A DNA stretch of 64,000 nucleotides from Cymodocea nodosa (lineage: Eukaryota; Streptophyta; Magnoliopsida; Alismatales; Cymodoceaceae): assembly GCA_036874045.1 (NCBI GenBank), contig CM072343.1:6592001-6656000 (forward strand), in the 5' to 3' direction. Position numbers and translations under genes: made by a program. The notes below the pieces were generated by a model that was not told where the DNA came from, made no database searches, and saw only the letters and a list, made by a program, of their open reading frames with translations. Shown here piece after piece: positions 10,590 through 22,353 of this stretch. How positions within the stretch are numbered: position 1 is the stretch's first letter; every line of letters begins with the position of its first letter.

Positions 10590-12708
10590 TTTGTTTTGTT
10601 TTGTTTACTTATATATGTATATTTACTTAAAAACTTTGTTTAGGTGATTTTCATTTGCTTTAATTATATATTGATAATTTCTTTTAGAAGTAAACAAACA
10701 ATTTTCACAAATTAGATATTAAATCTAATTTGTTCTTAACTGCAAGTGCATAGTGTCTATTGTATTTGTGTGCAAGTACAAGTTGATCCCACAGAGATTG
10801 AGTAAAAATTGCTTACCATTTTGATTTTTGTAATTAGAGTTTCATGTGTTTTAATTTATGCTCTCCGTTGACTTATTACTAACTCAACAAACTTAGTTCG
10901 TGGAGTTATAGTTAACTCAACGGACTATTCTTGTGGACTTAAGTTAACTCCATGAGCCTAACTAGTAATTTTCAATTAAATTTTGCTATTCATAGAGGAA
11001 TTCAGCCATCCATTGGACATTTCCACAAAATGTAAATAACATTAATTAAGCTTTTAATGTTAGTTTATATGGTGTTTATCATTAATCAACACTAACATTC
11101 AAATATTTCAAATAGTAACCATTAAGATTTTGGGTGTTTTATACAAATCAATTTCAATAATCACTAAAACTATTTCCTATGTTTTGAATTAAATAAACAT
11201 AAAACATTTACAATACTAACAATAATAGCATTAATTACAATACAAAACAAATAATACAACACATAAATGCTAACTGCAAACATAGATAATTAGTTTTATT
11301 TTTGGTATTTTTGTTTTGATATATTCCTGAAGATGAACAAAAGGTGAAATGTAGAAATTATCTATTGATAGTAAAAACTTCTGTCACTACATGTGATGCG
11401 ATTACACCAGTGAAAACTTAATCACAAACCGAGACTTATAAGTTGATCTCCTCTTTAATATATTAGCAACAACCGGAAACCAAGGCTAGAAGCTTTATGA
11501 TCTCCTAAGAGATGAGTCAATGCTTGGTGAAAATAGATTCCCTTCTTGCGATGCGATCACTCTTCATAGTGGTTGTCAGTCACCATATTTAGCTCGGAAT
11601 CGACCTAACATCTAGAAAATATCCTCACAGACCTCAGATGGTTGGTGATTGGTGGTGGTGTTGTGAAGCTTTAGGAAACTTCCGACGCTTCCTACAGTTA
11701 GCATAGTTCTCTACTTCTCTCCACCCCCACCATTTTTTCTTCATTCTTCTCCTTTTCTTTTTATATTTCTTTTAGTAGTAACTGCCTCTACTTAGATGAT
11801 TGGTTGGATTTCCTTCCTTCATATCAACGGTGGTGATTTCTTCTTCATTCCACGATTTAAATCCTACGTAATATGTGCAATTGTGATTTTCCTTCAACTT
11901 TACTATTTTTGCAACTACTTCACATTAAATATTAGAAAATAGTTGGTCTGTGGAGTTAGTGTAACTCAATAGATTTACTCTATTGACTTAACTGTTAACT
12001 CAACAGACTTCCCTCGTTGAATAAAGCTTAACTCAACGGACTAAAATAATAATAATATATCACATGAAATAAAGAAATAAATTAAAAACTTATAATACTA
12101 ACACAACATGTTACCTTAGTGTATAATCAAGTAACTCAACACGTATAGTTATGCTAACTTAATGAGTTAAATATGTACAACTCACGTGACATAAAGAAAT
12201 ACTTATAATTTAAAACAACTTTCCAATGATAAAATAATTTTTCAGATACTTACAAACTACAAGTATCCGAAACTTATATGCATTTAAGATAGTTAGCATC
12301 CAACCTTCCAAAGAATAACTTAAGTCATGTTTTAAGGTCACGACATGCGTCCTACTAGAAACAAAGATCACATTTAAATTCAACATATGCATACTCGTAA
12401 CTTAACGAGTTTTTATAGCTTCAACCTATAACTCAACGAACTTATCTCGTTGAGTTACAATTAACTCAACGAGTTGTTACTATGTGCTTGTACATGATTA
12501 ATATATATATAAATAGAATATATCATGCTTAACACTATAAAACCACACTTAAATCAGGTTTTCCATCTTCCAAAAATGATATTTAATTAATGTTAATTCC
12601 TTGAAATTATGCACATTCTGTAATTCTCATATAACTATGCAATTATAACATAATGATTTAATTCTCATATGATAAGCTAAATATTATGCAATTAACCATT
12701 ATTTAACC
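10590..12708 (-). mobile_element. Gypsy-type LTR (copy L3), minus strand
   Basis: Same family and orientation as L1: the block at 10727-10840 matches 1-110, 10990-11130 matches 275-410, and 12105-12190 matches 1330-1415. The last ~30 bp of its outer end are missing because element B starts at 12709. Sequence at 10590-10690 resembles the reverse complement of the LTR end at 32350-32440. No coding sequence was seen; small frames inside are incidental. Confidence 0.75.
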
Positions 12709-13472
12709 TATTAGGAATTTTTTTTTGATGATGAATGCTTTATTAAAGTTTATAAATAATTCTAAATAAATTTTCTAAGTATAATAGTCACATAATTAAA
12801 TGTTGACAAGTTATCAAAAAGTTTCATTTAAAATTTCAAATAGTTAACTTTTGGATAGTTAAGGATTTTAGGATAGTTAAAGTTTTTGGATAGTTAAAGC
12901 TTTAAATAGTTAAACTTTCGAATAGTTAATGTTTTGATTTAGTCGAAGAGTTATGTTAAAAACTCGTATAGTTAAGTTATCTACACGTGTGTTTTTAATA
13001 TTTTAAGTTTTCACATGTTTTTCATGTACGTTCGGTAATGAAAATTGAAGAGTTAGATAACTATGCAAGTTTTTATATGCATGGATGGATAACTGTTCGA
13101 GTTTTATAAAATAACTAATGAATAGATAAGTTTTCTTTGATCAGTCACATGTTTTGCAGGTGCAAGAACTTGAAGAGTTATAGATAAGTGTTTGAGTTTT
13201 TTATAGGACTAAAAGGATAAGTGTTTGACTAAAGTAGTGACTTAGAAGATATTCTACAAATCTCTATGATGATAAAGTTTCAGTGGATCTACGATAGGAA
13301 ATTGTGGAAAATCAAAATAATAGTGGAGATAGTGAAAATTCAAAATAAGAAGTGGACATAGTAGAAATTCAAAAAGAGAGTGGAAATTGTGGATAATTTA
13401 AATTTGAACTTAGTACGTGGATTATGGATTAAGTGGATGAATATGCTGAACGTGAAGTCATAGTTTGACTAC

Positions 13473-13481
13473 TATAAATAG
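13473..13481 (+). promoter_or_regulatory. TATA box of element B LTR
   Basis: TATAAATAG followed by AGGGTACGAG. Element A inserted 37 bp downstream of its first base, close to the expected transcription start. In the D copy the same site has decayed (CTACTAATAGAGAG near 39525). Confidence 0.6.
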
Positions 13482-13504
13482 AGGGTACGAGCTGCATTAC
13501 AATC

Positions 13505-13509
13505 ATCCC
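13505..13509. other. Target site duplication of element A (left copy)
   Basis: ATCCC at 13505-13509, repeated at 26805-26809 directly after the 3' LTR. A perfect 5-bp duplication, the usual size for copia integrases, confirming an intact insertion. Confidence 0.9.
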
Positions 13510-14555
13510 TGTTGAGTATTTTTGTTTTGATGATGTGTGCTGAATGAAAATAATCATATTTGCTCAATTACTATTGCTTGTGAAAAGAAATTAAAATCAT
13601 CAATTAATACAGAAAAAGTTTACTGATATAAATACTTGTCTGTATTGGATCTGAAGTTAATAACTAGTCGTTTCGTTGCATTAATTTCTCATTTAGCTAA
13701 ACGTTAAGTTAACGTGTGTTTTTATTGAAAAGCATGATATGTTTTAATATTATATCTTCTGTATCATGAACATTGCACGTTTAGACAACTCGTTAAGTTA
13801 GAGTTTTGTTTGTATAGAGGTCACGTGAGAACTCGTTAAGTTAGAGGCTTAAAGGTTAAAATATGTCACGTGATAACTTGTTAAGTTAGTGAGTAAAACA
13901 AGAGACGAACACGTTAAGTTAGTGTTATACATGTGGTGAAATTATAAGTTACGAATGTTGTATTGTATCACGTGAGGTGCACATGTTTAACTCGTTAAGT
14001 TAACATAACTAAACGCATTGAGTTGCTATATTGAACACTAAGGCAACGCGTTAGGTTAGCGTTATAAACTTAAGTTGTTATTTTTGCACGTGGTAAAATT
14101 CTTATTATAAAAACATTTGTTTATTACTAGTTCGTTGAGTTATCATAAAACAACGGAGATGGTTCGTTGAGTTATCATAACACAACGGAGATGGTTCGTT
14201 GAATTAGCATAACACCACGGACTTAGTTCGTTGAGTTAGCTACAGTACTTGTCACGCGAAATGGCACATGAGGAACTCGTTAAGTTAGAAATGTTAAGTT
14301 ATATATATACTTGTGTTACTCGTTTAGTTAACATTAAAGTAACGACTTCTAATTACACTGATGAAAAACTTTTGGACGAGAAAGTTTATTTTGCAGGAAA
14401 TTTTTCAGAGATCCAAGATTGATGATTAAAGAAAATTTGAAATATAAACGTGGGTTAGAACGTGTGTGTTTCGATGAAGGAAAAAGAAAAGACGTGGAGA
14501 AGTGGAAAACTAGTGGTGGTTAAATGTGAAGGATATGCATGAAATGAAGATACAG

Positions 14556-14563
14556 TATAAAAG
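14556..14563 (+). promoter_or_regulatory. TATA box of element A LTR
   Basis: TATAAAAG, preserved at 26173-26180 in the 3' LTR. It lies downstream of the dyad-motif array and upstream of the purine-rich tandem repeats, so it probably marks the U3/R boundary. Confidence 0.6.
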
Positions 14564-14577
14564 ACATAGAATTCTCG

Positions 14578-14890
14578 TTGATCAATTTATCCTTGCACAC
14601 AAAAAGAAAAATCTTTTCAAGGATCAAACCATCCTTGCACACCAAAAGAAAAATCTTTTTCAGGGATCAAAAACACCTTCTCGGGGAAAATCTCTCAAGT
14701 GGAAGAAAGTTCAGTGAAGCATAAAAAGGTAAGATTTTTGTCACTGAAGATTTGAATTATCAGAAGGAAGAAAGTTCAGTGAAGCATAAAAAGGTAAGAT
14801 TTTCGTCAGTGAAGATTTGAAGTATCAGAAGAAAGCAAATTCGGTGAAGCATGAAAAGACAAGATATTTGTCACTAAAGAATTACTGAAG
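14578..14890 (+). repeat. Tandem repeats in element A leader
   Basis: Two ~45-bp units (ATCCTTGCACACnAAAAGAA type) at about 14585-14665, then three ~64-bp units with GTGAAGCATAAAAAGGTAAG as core (about 14702-14890). The same structure is found at 26200-26505 in the 3' LTR. Two of the three longer units contain AAAAAGGTAAGAT, a strong match to a plant 5' splice site (GT at 14729 and 14794); the third has AAAAGACAAGAT instead. Confidence 0.75.
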
Positions 14891-15189
14891 AAGAAAAAGA
14901 AGAAGAAGAAAGATCTCAAATAGGGAGAAAAGTTTTAAATTCCGCAAATTAGTTTTCTCTGTTTGTAGTTATGAAATTGTTTAGATGATACATGGTATCG
15001 AAATATAATTGCATCTACAATTTCTGAGGAGAATTGAATTGTATATTGTAATTGAAACCTTGAATGAAAATGATTTTATGAAAACAATGTCTTGACTTGT
15101 TTTTGAGTTTTAAAGTTTCAATTATATTTCAGAAAATATTAAAAATACACAATTCACCCCCCTCTTGTGTAGCCATATGATCCTACAAT

Positions 15190-15201
15190 TGGTATCAGAG
15201 C
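15190..15201 (+). other. Primer binding site of element A
   Basis: TGGTATCAGAGC, two bases after the 5' LTR end; exact copia primer site complementary to the 3' end of plant initiator-Met tRNA. Confidence 0.9.
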
Positions 15202-15387
15202 TTTGTTAATAATCTTTGATATAAAATCGATACCAACTTATTTAATATCATTGCTTATTCTACCTTCCTTGTTTTTAAACAGAAATTAATATTTGAGCAT
15301 ACGTTTAACTCTATTGATTTAAGGCTCAAATTGTTTTAAAGTTTTTAGACTGTTTAAAATCAAATAGGTTGAAAAATCTAAGGTAAA

Positions 15388-17646
15388 ATGGCTACTGGAA
15401 ATGGTAATTTTTCTTTATATGAAGGCCAAAATCTTAATCGTCTTCCTTTATTTGATGGAATACATTTTGAATATTGGAAATATAGGATGACTGTTTTTCT
15501 TCAAAGTATAGATCATAAGTTGTGGTTCATGATTTCTAAACCATATACTCCGTTAACTACTCCTTATAATACTTGGACAATTATTGAAAAAGAAAATGAA
15601 ACTCTGAATACTAAAGGCTTAAATATTTTATTTTGTGCATTGAGTTATGAACAGTTCAGTAAAGTGTCGGCATATAAATCTGCTTATGAGGTGTGGCATG
15701 CATTAGAAGTTTCACATGAAGGTACTTCTCAAGTTAAAGAGACAAAAATAAACATGTTGATTCATAAATATGAAATCTTTAAGATGCATGAAGATGAAAA
15801 TATTTCTGAGATGTTTTCCAGATTTCTTAATATCATAAACTCTTTAAAATGTTTAGGAAAGAATTTTGAACAGAAGGATTTGGTGAGGAAAATTATCAGA
15901 TCCCTAAGTTCTAAATGGTCTCAGAAAGTAACATCAATTGAGGAATCACGAGATTTAAATGTTTATTTTATGAATGAACTTATAGGAAATTTAACAGCTT
16001 ATGAAGTTCAATTAAATGAATCACTGAGTCACAACAAACTAAAAATGAAGAAAGAAATAGCCTTCGAAATTAATTCAGATTCTGATATATCTACTGATTC
16101 TAACGAGGATTTGATTTTGCTGACTAGGAAATTCAAGAAAGCATGGAAATCTAGGAAACAGCAAAGGAACAAAAATGATAAACCCTCAACGTCAAAATCA
16201 TTGAATGACAAGAATTCTTCATCCAGAAAGTATGTATGTTACAACTGTAAGAAACCTGGACATCTTTCTCAAGATTGTCCTATGAGGAAAAATGAAAAGC
16301 AAAGTAGGACAAATCAAAAGAAGACGGCTCAGAAAACTCAAAAAAAGTTTTAAAAGAAAAAGGCTTTGAAGGTCACTTGGGATGACACGTCTAAAGAGTC
16401 TGAATCTGAGGAATCAGCATCAAAATCTTCACATTCAGAAGGAGAACAAGAGTTAGAAGACGTTGCTCATGTGTGCTTCATGGCAGATGAGTCTGAGGTA
16501 ATATCTGATCCTAAAAGTCATTCAGATTTCAACTTTGATGAATTGTTATGTGCTTATCATGCATTATTACAAAAACTTAAAGTATGTAAACTGGAAAATA
16601 AGAATATTAGAAAATCTTCATCCATTATGGAAGAAGAAAATTGTTTCCTGTCTACTACTTTAGAAAAGTTTAAATGTGATAATGAAAATCATGCTAGAGA
16701 TTTGCAAAAATTTAGATTTAATGAATGTATCTTGCATGAACAAATACAGAATATAAATGCTGAAAAATTAAAGATAGAATCTGAAAATGAAATGTTGAGA
16801 AACAATATAAATGAACTTGAATTAGAGATAGAAAAATTAAAACTGAGAGAGCAAGATTTAAATTCTACCTTTGAGAAATAGAATTTAAGTCAAACTAAGT
16901 TAGACAAACTAACTAGTACCCCTGTGGTGTCTTATAAATTTGGCTTAGGATTTGATTATCCTGAATATCTTGAATCTCAAGCCAATAAAGGATTTATTAC
17001 TTGCAGTTCAAGTAAATCTAAGACTAAAATTCCTTTTATTATGAAACAAGGTAATAAATATGTAGAACTAGATACTTCAAGGGATGAATCATGCAGTAAT
17101 AATATAAATCAATGTGATTTGTCAAATTGTACTTCTAACATGACTATAAATGTTTCTAAAAATCTTGTTTCTTGTTTTGGAAATTTAGTTTCTAATGTTT
17201 CTAAAATTTCAGACAATTGTAGTAAACTGAAAATTCAGAAACCTGAGCATGTAATTCAATACACTGGTATTAGACCAATTACTCATTCTGCATGTGATAA
17301 AACAAAAAATTCTTGTGTAGAAAAAGATTTTGTATGTACGGAAAGTGTTAATACAAGTACAAAATCTTGGTATGAACTTACAGAATTGTATAAGTATGAT
17401 CAAAATAAATGTACATCTGATAAAAATATGTTTGGTCTTGATTATACTACATCTGAAAACAAAAAGAATGATTGCAAAAGCAATAATGCTATATGTGAGT
17501 ATGAAGCTAATGATAAATCAATAGTACTTACAACAAATAAAAATATAAATGATAATGTTAAACTATTTTTAAACAAAAAGAAGAAATATGCGTTTAATGA
17601 ACTTGGTCCTCAACAACATTGGGTACCAAGAAAAAGTTTTTCTTAA
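15388..17646 (+). pseudogene. Element A gag (capsid, zinc knuckle, coiled-coil tail)
   Basis: One continuous frame from ATG 15388 to TAA 17644-17646, interrupted only by stops at 16351 (TAA) and 16879 (TAG). The N-terminal UBN2-type gag has LPLFDGIHFEYWKYRM near residue 20-35, then GLNILFCALSYEQF and SEMFSRF. A zinc knuckle CYNCKKPGHLSQDC lies near residue 284. The remainder (16366-17646) is a long Lys/Glu/Asn-rich segment with coiled-coil character, ending in PQQHWVPRK, the pattern that closes gag in related copies. It would build the particle and bind RNA. There are no frameshifts, so decay is recent and limited to nonsense changes. Confidence 0.9.
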
Positions 17647-17658
17647 TTTGTGTTGTAG

Positions 17659-20600
17659 GAGAAAACAACATCAAAATGGATCTTGGACAGTGGAGCGTCA
17701 AGTCACATGACCGAACAAAAAAGTCTATTACAAAATTTTACAAATACCATGAAAGGAAGTGTAACATTTGGAAACAAAAGCAAAGATAAAATCATAGGTA
17801 TGGGCAATGTTCAAATAACTTCTACTTGTGTTATTTCGAATGTACTATATGTAAAAAACCTAGGATTTAATTTGCTGAGTGTCATAAAACTAACTGAAAA
17901 TGGATATTATGTAGTGTTTGAAGATAATGTATGCAAAATAATTGATAAAAATACAGATGAAATTAAGTTTATTGCTAAAAGAAAAGGTTTTGTATGTATT
18001 TTATCTTTACCTTCTGGTGCAGTTGATTTAAATTCATGTTTGCTAGCTGAAACTAGTGATGCATATCTATGGCATAGAAGGATTGGGCATATAAATATGA
18101 GACTGTTACATAAACTATCTAGAAAACATTTAGTGAGAGGTTTACCAAAGATTAAATACTCAAAGAACTTTATGTGTGATGCATGTGAGTGAGGTAAACT
18201 TCACAAAAACTCTTTTAAATCCAAAACTGATATTTCAAGCAAGAGAGTCTTAGAACTTATACATATGGATCTATTTGGACCAACAAGAATCATGAGTCTT
18301 GGTGGTAAACGGTATGTATTTGTTTTAGTAGATGACTTCTCTAGATACATTTGGGTATATTTTCTAGCATCTAAGATAGAAGTTTTTGAAAAATTTAAAA
18401 TGTTTTGCAATTTTGTTCAAAATGAGCAAAGTGTCTCTATTCAAAAACTTAGGAGTGATCATGGAACTGAATTTGATAATGATCAAATGGATAACTATTG
18501 TAATGAGCATGGCATTGATCACAGATTTTCTTTTCCAAGAGCACCATGTCAAAATGGTGTTGTTGAGATAAAGAATAGATCACTTCAAGAAATGACCAGA
18601 ACTATGTTGAATGAACATAAGTTACCTCAAAATCTTTGGGTTGAAGTAGTAAATACAGCTTGTTATGTTATTAACAGAAGTCATTTAAGACCTCATGTTA
18701 ATAAAACTCCTTTTGAAATTATGTTTAATAGGGTTCCAGAAATTTCCTATATGAAACCATTTGGCTGCAAGTGTTTTATTCTTAATACTAAGGATAAAAG
18801 GGATAAATTTTAAGCCAAATCGGATGAAGGAATTTTTGTAGGTTACTCTGCTAAAAGTAAAGCCTATAGAGTATATAACAAGACTTCTAGGACTATTGAA
18901 GAAACCCTCCATGTAAGCTTCAATGAAAATTCTCTTAGAGAATCTCAATCTAAAGCTGATAATGATGATATGATCAATTTTCCAAATGAGTTAGAGATCA
19001 ATAGAGAGATTGATGATTTATCTGAGAAAATCAAAAATATGAACTTAAATGATCAAACTAATGATGAAAGTAATGGACTTTCAGATGTTGATGAGAATAT
19101 TGAGGAAAATCAGAGAAATTGGCGTTATTCTTCATCACATCCCATTACTCAAGTCATTGGTAATATTAATGAGGGAGTTAAAACTAGAGCTTCAGTAAAT
19201 TTAAATAGTATGTGTATGTTTGTTTCTATGGTGGAACTAAGGAATATACAAGAAGCATTATCTGATGAAAATTGGATAGTGGCAATGCAAGAAGAACTAA
19301 ATCAATTCATTAGAAATGATGTATGGGAATTAGTCTCTCCACCAGAAAATCAGTCCATAATAGGTACAGAGTGGATCTTTAGAAACAACACTAACGAAAC
19401 TGGTCAAATTATAAGGAATAAAGCTAGATTAGTTGCACAAGGGTATACATAGGAAGAAGGATTAGATTATGATGAAACATTTGCTCCTGTGGCTAGGTTA
19501 GAAAGTATTAGAATATTATTGGCCTATGCTTGTTATATGGATTTTAGATTATATCAAATGGATGTAAAGAGTGCATTTCTAAATGGTTTAATTAATGAAG
19601 AAGTCTATGTAAAACAACCACCTGGATTTGAAGATATTAAAAATCCTGACTTTGTGTATAAATTGAAGAAAACCTTATATGGTTTGAAGCAAGCACCTAG
19701 ATCATGATATGAAAGATTGTCTACTTTTTTAATAGAAAAAGGCTATATCATGGGAAAAGTGGATCATACTCTATTTATTAAGAGAGATGGTAAAGATCAG
19801 ATTGTTGTTCAAATATACATGGATGATATAATCTTTGGAGCAACCTCTGATAAGTTGATAGAAATATTCTCTGAAGAGATGTCTAATCAGTTTGAAATGA
19901 GTATGATAGGAGAACTTTCATATTTTCTAGGACTTCAAATTAAGCAAATGGATAAAGGTATATTTTTAAATCAGGAAAAATATGCAGATGAAATGCTTAA
20001 GAAATTTAATTTTAATGATACAAGGATTCGAGGAACTCCTATGAGTACTACTTTAAAGTTAGATATTGATGACATAAGAAAATCTATAGATCAAAGAAAA
20101 TACAGAAGTATGATTGGTTCTTTACTTTATTTGACTGCTAGTAGACCTGATATTATGTTTGTTGTGTGTGTTTGTGCTAGATTTCAATCTAATCCTAAGG
20201 AATCACACTTAATTGCAGTTAAAAGAATATTTAGATATATACAAGGAACTAAAAATTTCGGACTGTATTATTCTAAGGATAGTTCAATAGATCTTATAGG
20301 ATATACTGATGTTGATTATGCAGGATCTAAATCTGATAGAAAGAGTACCAGTGGCACATGTCAATTATTGGGAAATAATTTGGTGTCATGGTTTAGTAAA
20401 AAGCAAAACTGTGTAGCACTTTCTACTACAGAAGCTGAATATGTTGCTGCTGCACTGTGTTGCACTCAGATTCTGTGGATAAGGCAAACTTTAGAAGATT
20501 TTGGATTATCTTATGATACAACTGAGATTTATTGTGACAGTAGTTCTGCAATAAATCTTTCCAAAAATCCTGTATTACATTCAAGAGCAAAGCATATAGA

Positions 20601-20766
20601 GGTTAGACAACATTTTCTAAGAGATAACGTAATTAAAGGAAAAATTAAATTAGAATTTGTGTCTAGTAAAAATCAATTAGCTGATATATTTACAAAACCT
20701 CTAGATGAAAATACATTCTACAACATTAGATTAAATTTAGGTATTTGTAGGCTATGTGATGTGTAA
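17659..20766 (+). pseudogene. Element A pol (protease, integrase, RT, RNase H)
   Basis: Same frame as gag with no frameshift. Stops occur at 18190 (TGA), 18811 (TAA), 19450 (TAG) and 19705 (TGA); the normal end is TAA 20764-20766. Protease: WILDSGASSHMT (17680). Integrase: the zinc region from LWHRRIGH to MCDAC, then core residues in HMDLFGPT, RSDHGTEFD and NGVVEIKNR (third acidic residue kept). RT: QMDVKSAFLNG (19555) and YMDDIIFG (19820), catalytic aspartates intact. RNase H: TDVDYAGSKS, TTEAEY, CDSSSAI and KHIEVRQHFLRD, ending DIFTKPLDE. The stop positions fit TGG, CAG or CAA changed by C-to-T. Apart from stops this is the most intact pol in the window. Confidence 0.92.
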
Positions 20767-22353
20767 AATGCTTAAACTCCACATAAAAAGATAAATATTA
20801 TTGATGATGTTGTTCACCTCATAGATATTATATACTTATTATAAATATCTAAAGTAATATCTAAACTGCTGCTTAAGATACCATGTATTTATTGTAAAAT
20901 CATAGTAGTATCTTATTGATTTTAAGTAGTTTATCAATTTTAATGGTTTTTACGATTTTAAGTGGAAGTGTAAATGAAAAACATTAAATACTTCTGACAT
21001 TCTGAAATTTTGATTAAATGTTTTCTTTGAATCAAGGAAAATGCATATGATCATGCATAAATTTGACTTAATTGATTAAACTTGTAGAATAAGTTATATG
21101 TAACTCATCTTAAACTGCTAATCAAAAGTATAAGCTTATTGAAACTGATTCATATTCTCAATATAATCATAGAAGTAAAATTGTATGAGATTTGTATTTT
21201 ATTGCATCTGTATTAATGGAATACATATATATTGTGCTTAAAATGAAAACTGCTTACAAAGTGAAAATCTTTGAGAGTTTATTGATCAGTTTGATCACGA
21301 GCCTTTTGTACTTGAGCAGATAGGTATGTAAGGATTGTTGTCTTGAAAAAGGATTCTTTAAATCTGGCAACCTAAGGTCCTGATCAGATCTGGGATTGTT
21401 GATTGAAAGCTCATTACACGGGTACATTAGAAAGCTCTTGTATGATTCAAGCTTTTCAAACTAACTTTTAAAGAAAATTATCAATATTTACTGTTTTGAA
21501 AAGAAAAAGTTGTTTCATTAATTACAGATATCTTTGAATCGCATATAGTTTATACCAATATGACTACTGATTTATTGAATCAACATTAGTACTTTTGAAA
21601 ACGTTTATTTGAGATACATTCTTTTATTCTCCTTGAATTAATCGAATTGAGTTCAAAGTTGTGTTTTTGATTCATATACAGTAGAAATTGATTCTGGAAA
21701 TCATTTTTGATGATGTCAGGATAACGGAAGTCTCTCAAAAGAAAATGTAAAAGTATAGTTATACTTAACATCTATTGTCACTATAAGTATATTTTGTATT
21801 TTAATTGAATATATTTGAAGTATATTTGTAGGGGGAGCATTGACAATGTCAAAAACAGATTAATATAATTTAAAATACAAATCTTAGTTAATTTGAATTA
21901 ATGTCCACTTAAAATCTTGATGAAATTATTTAAAAAGACAAATAAACTATTCTAGATTCAAAAGACAAAATGTTCAAATAGTTTACAATGTTCTCAAGAT
22001 AATGTTAAGTTTGACATGTGTGTTGTTTTCGGAAGGTTTTAGTTGAAAGCATCCGAAACTTGTTTAAGTGTACTAACTAGACGTTATATTAAATAAGGTA
22101 ACGTGTAAAACTGCCTTTAGACAGCGTTTTAATCGTTAGGTTAGTTAACTCAATGAGTTATACTTGAATATTTCGGGTACCTTGATTGAATAAACTTTAT
22201 TCAATATTTATTTAATTTCTAAACCCGACTTATCTTCATGTTGAGTTATACACCTAAAAACCCTATTTAAACACTTATAACACGGGGACTTAGGTTATTT
22301 GTAAACTTTGTCAAGAAAATCTTTCCCGCTTGTTGCTGTTACAACCTGTGACG
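20767..22353 (+). other. Element A spacer between pol and third ORF, with internal polypurine tract
   Basis: AT-rich and without a credible frame. At 21829-21839 it has TAGGGGGAGCA within TTTGTAGGGGGAGCATTGAC, very like TATGTAGGGGGAGCAAACAA at 54200 in element D. Near 22080-22150 and 22140-22165 it carries AACGTTATATT / GTTAACTCAATGAGTTA motifs like those of the LTRs. Confidence 0.6.

Larger units (their letters stand above)
12709..13509 (+). repeat. 5' LTR of element B, left part (U3)
   Basis: Begins near TATTAGGAATTT (TG terminus probably mutated to TA). Positions 12845-12990 hold repeated GGATAGTTAA and CGAATAGTTA motifs. Positions 13088-13509 match 39159-39570 of element D. The LTR resumes at 26810 after element A. 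By comparison with D the full LTR would be about 1.26 kb. Confidence 0.75.
13510..15187 (+). repeat. 5' LTR of element A (1678 bp)
   Basis: Starts TGTTGAGTATTTTTG, ends GATCCTACA. The U3 part (about 13770-14340) has more than ten copies of CTCGTTAAGTTAG / TTCGTTGAGTTA-type motifs, several beside CACGTG boxes. A TATA box sits at 14556, tandem repeats at 14578-14890, and the R/U5 region ends with the CT-rich stretch CACCCCCCTCTTGTGTAG. Confidence 0.93.
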
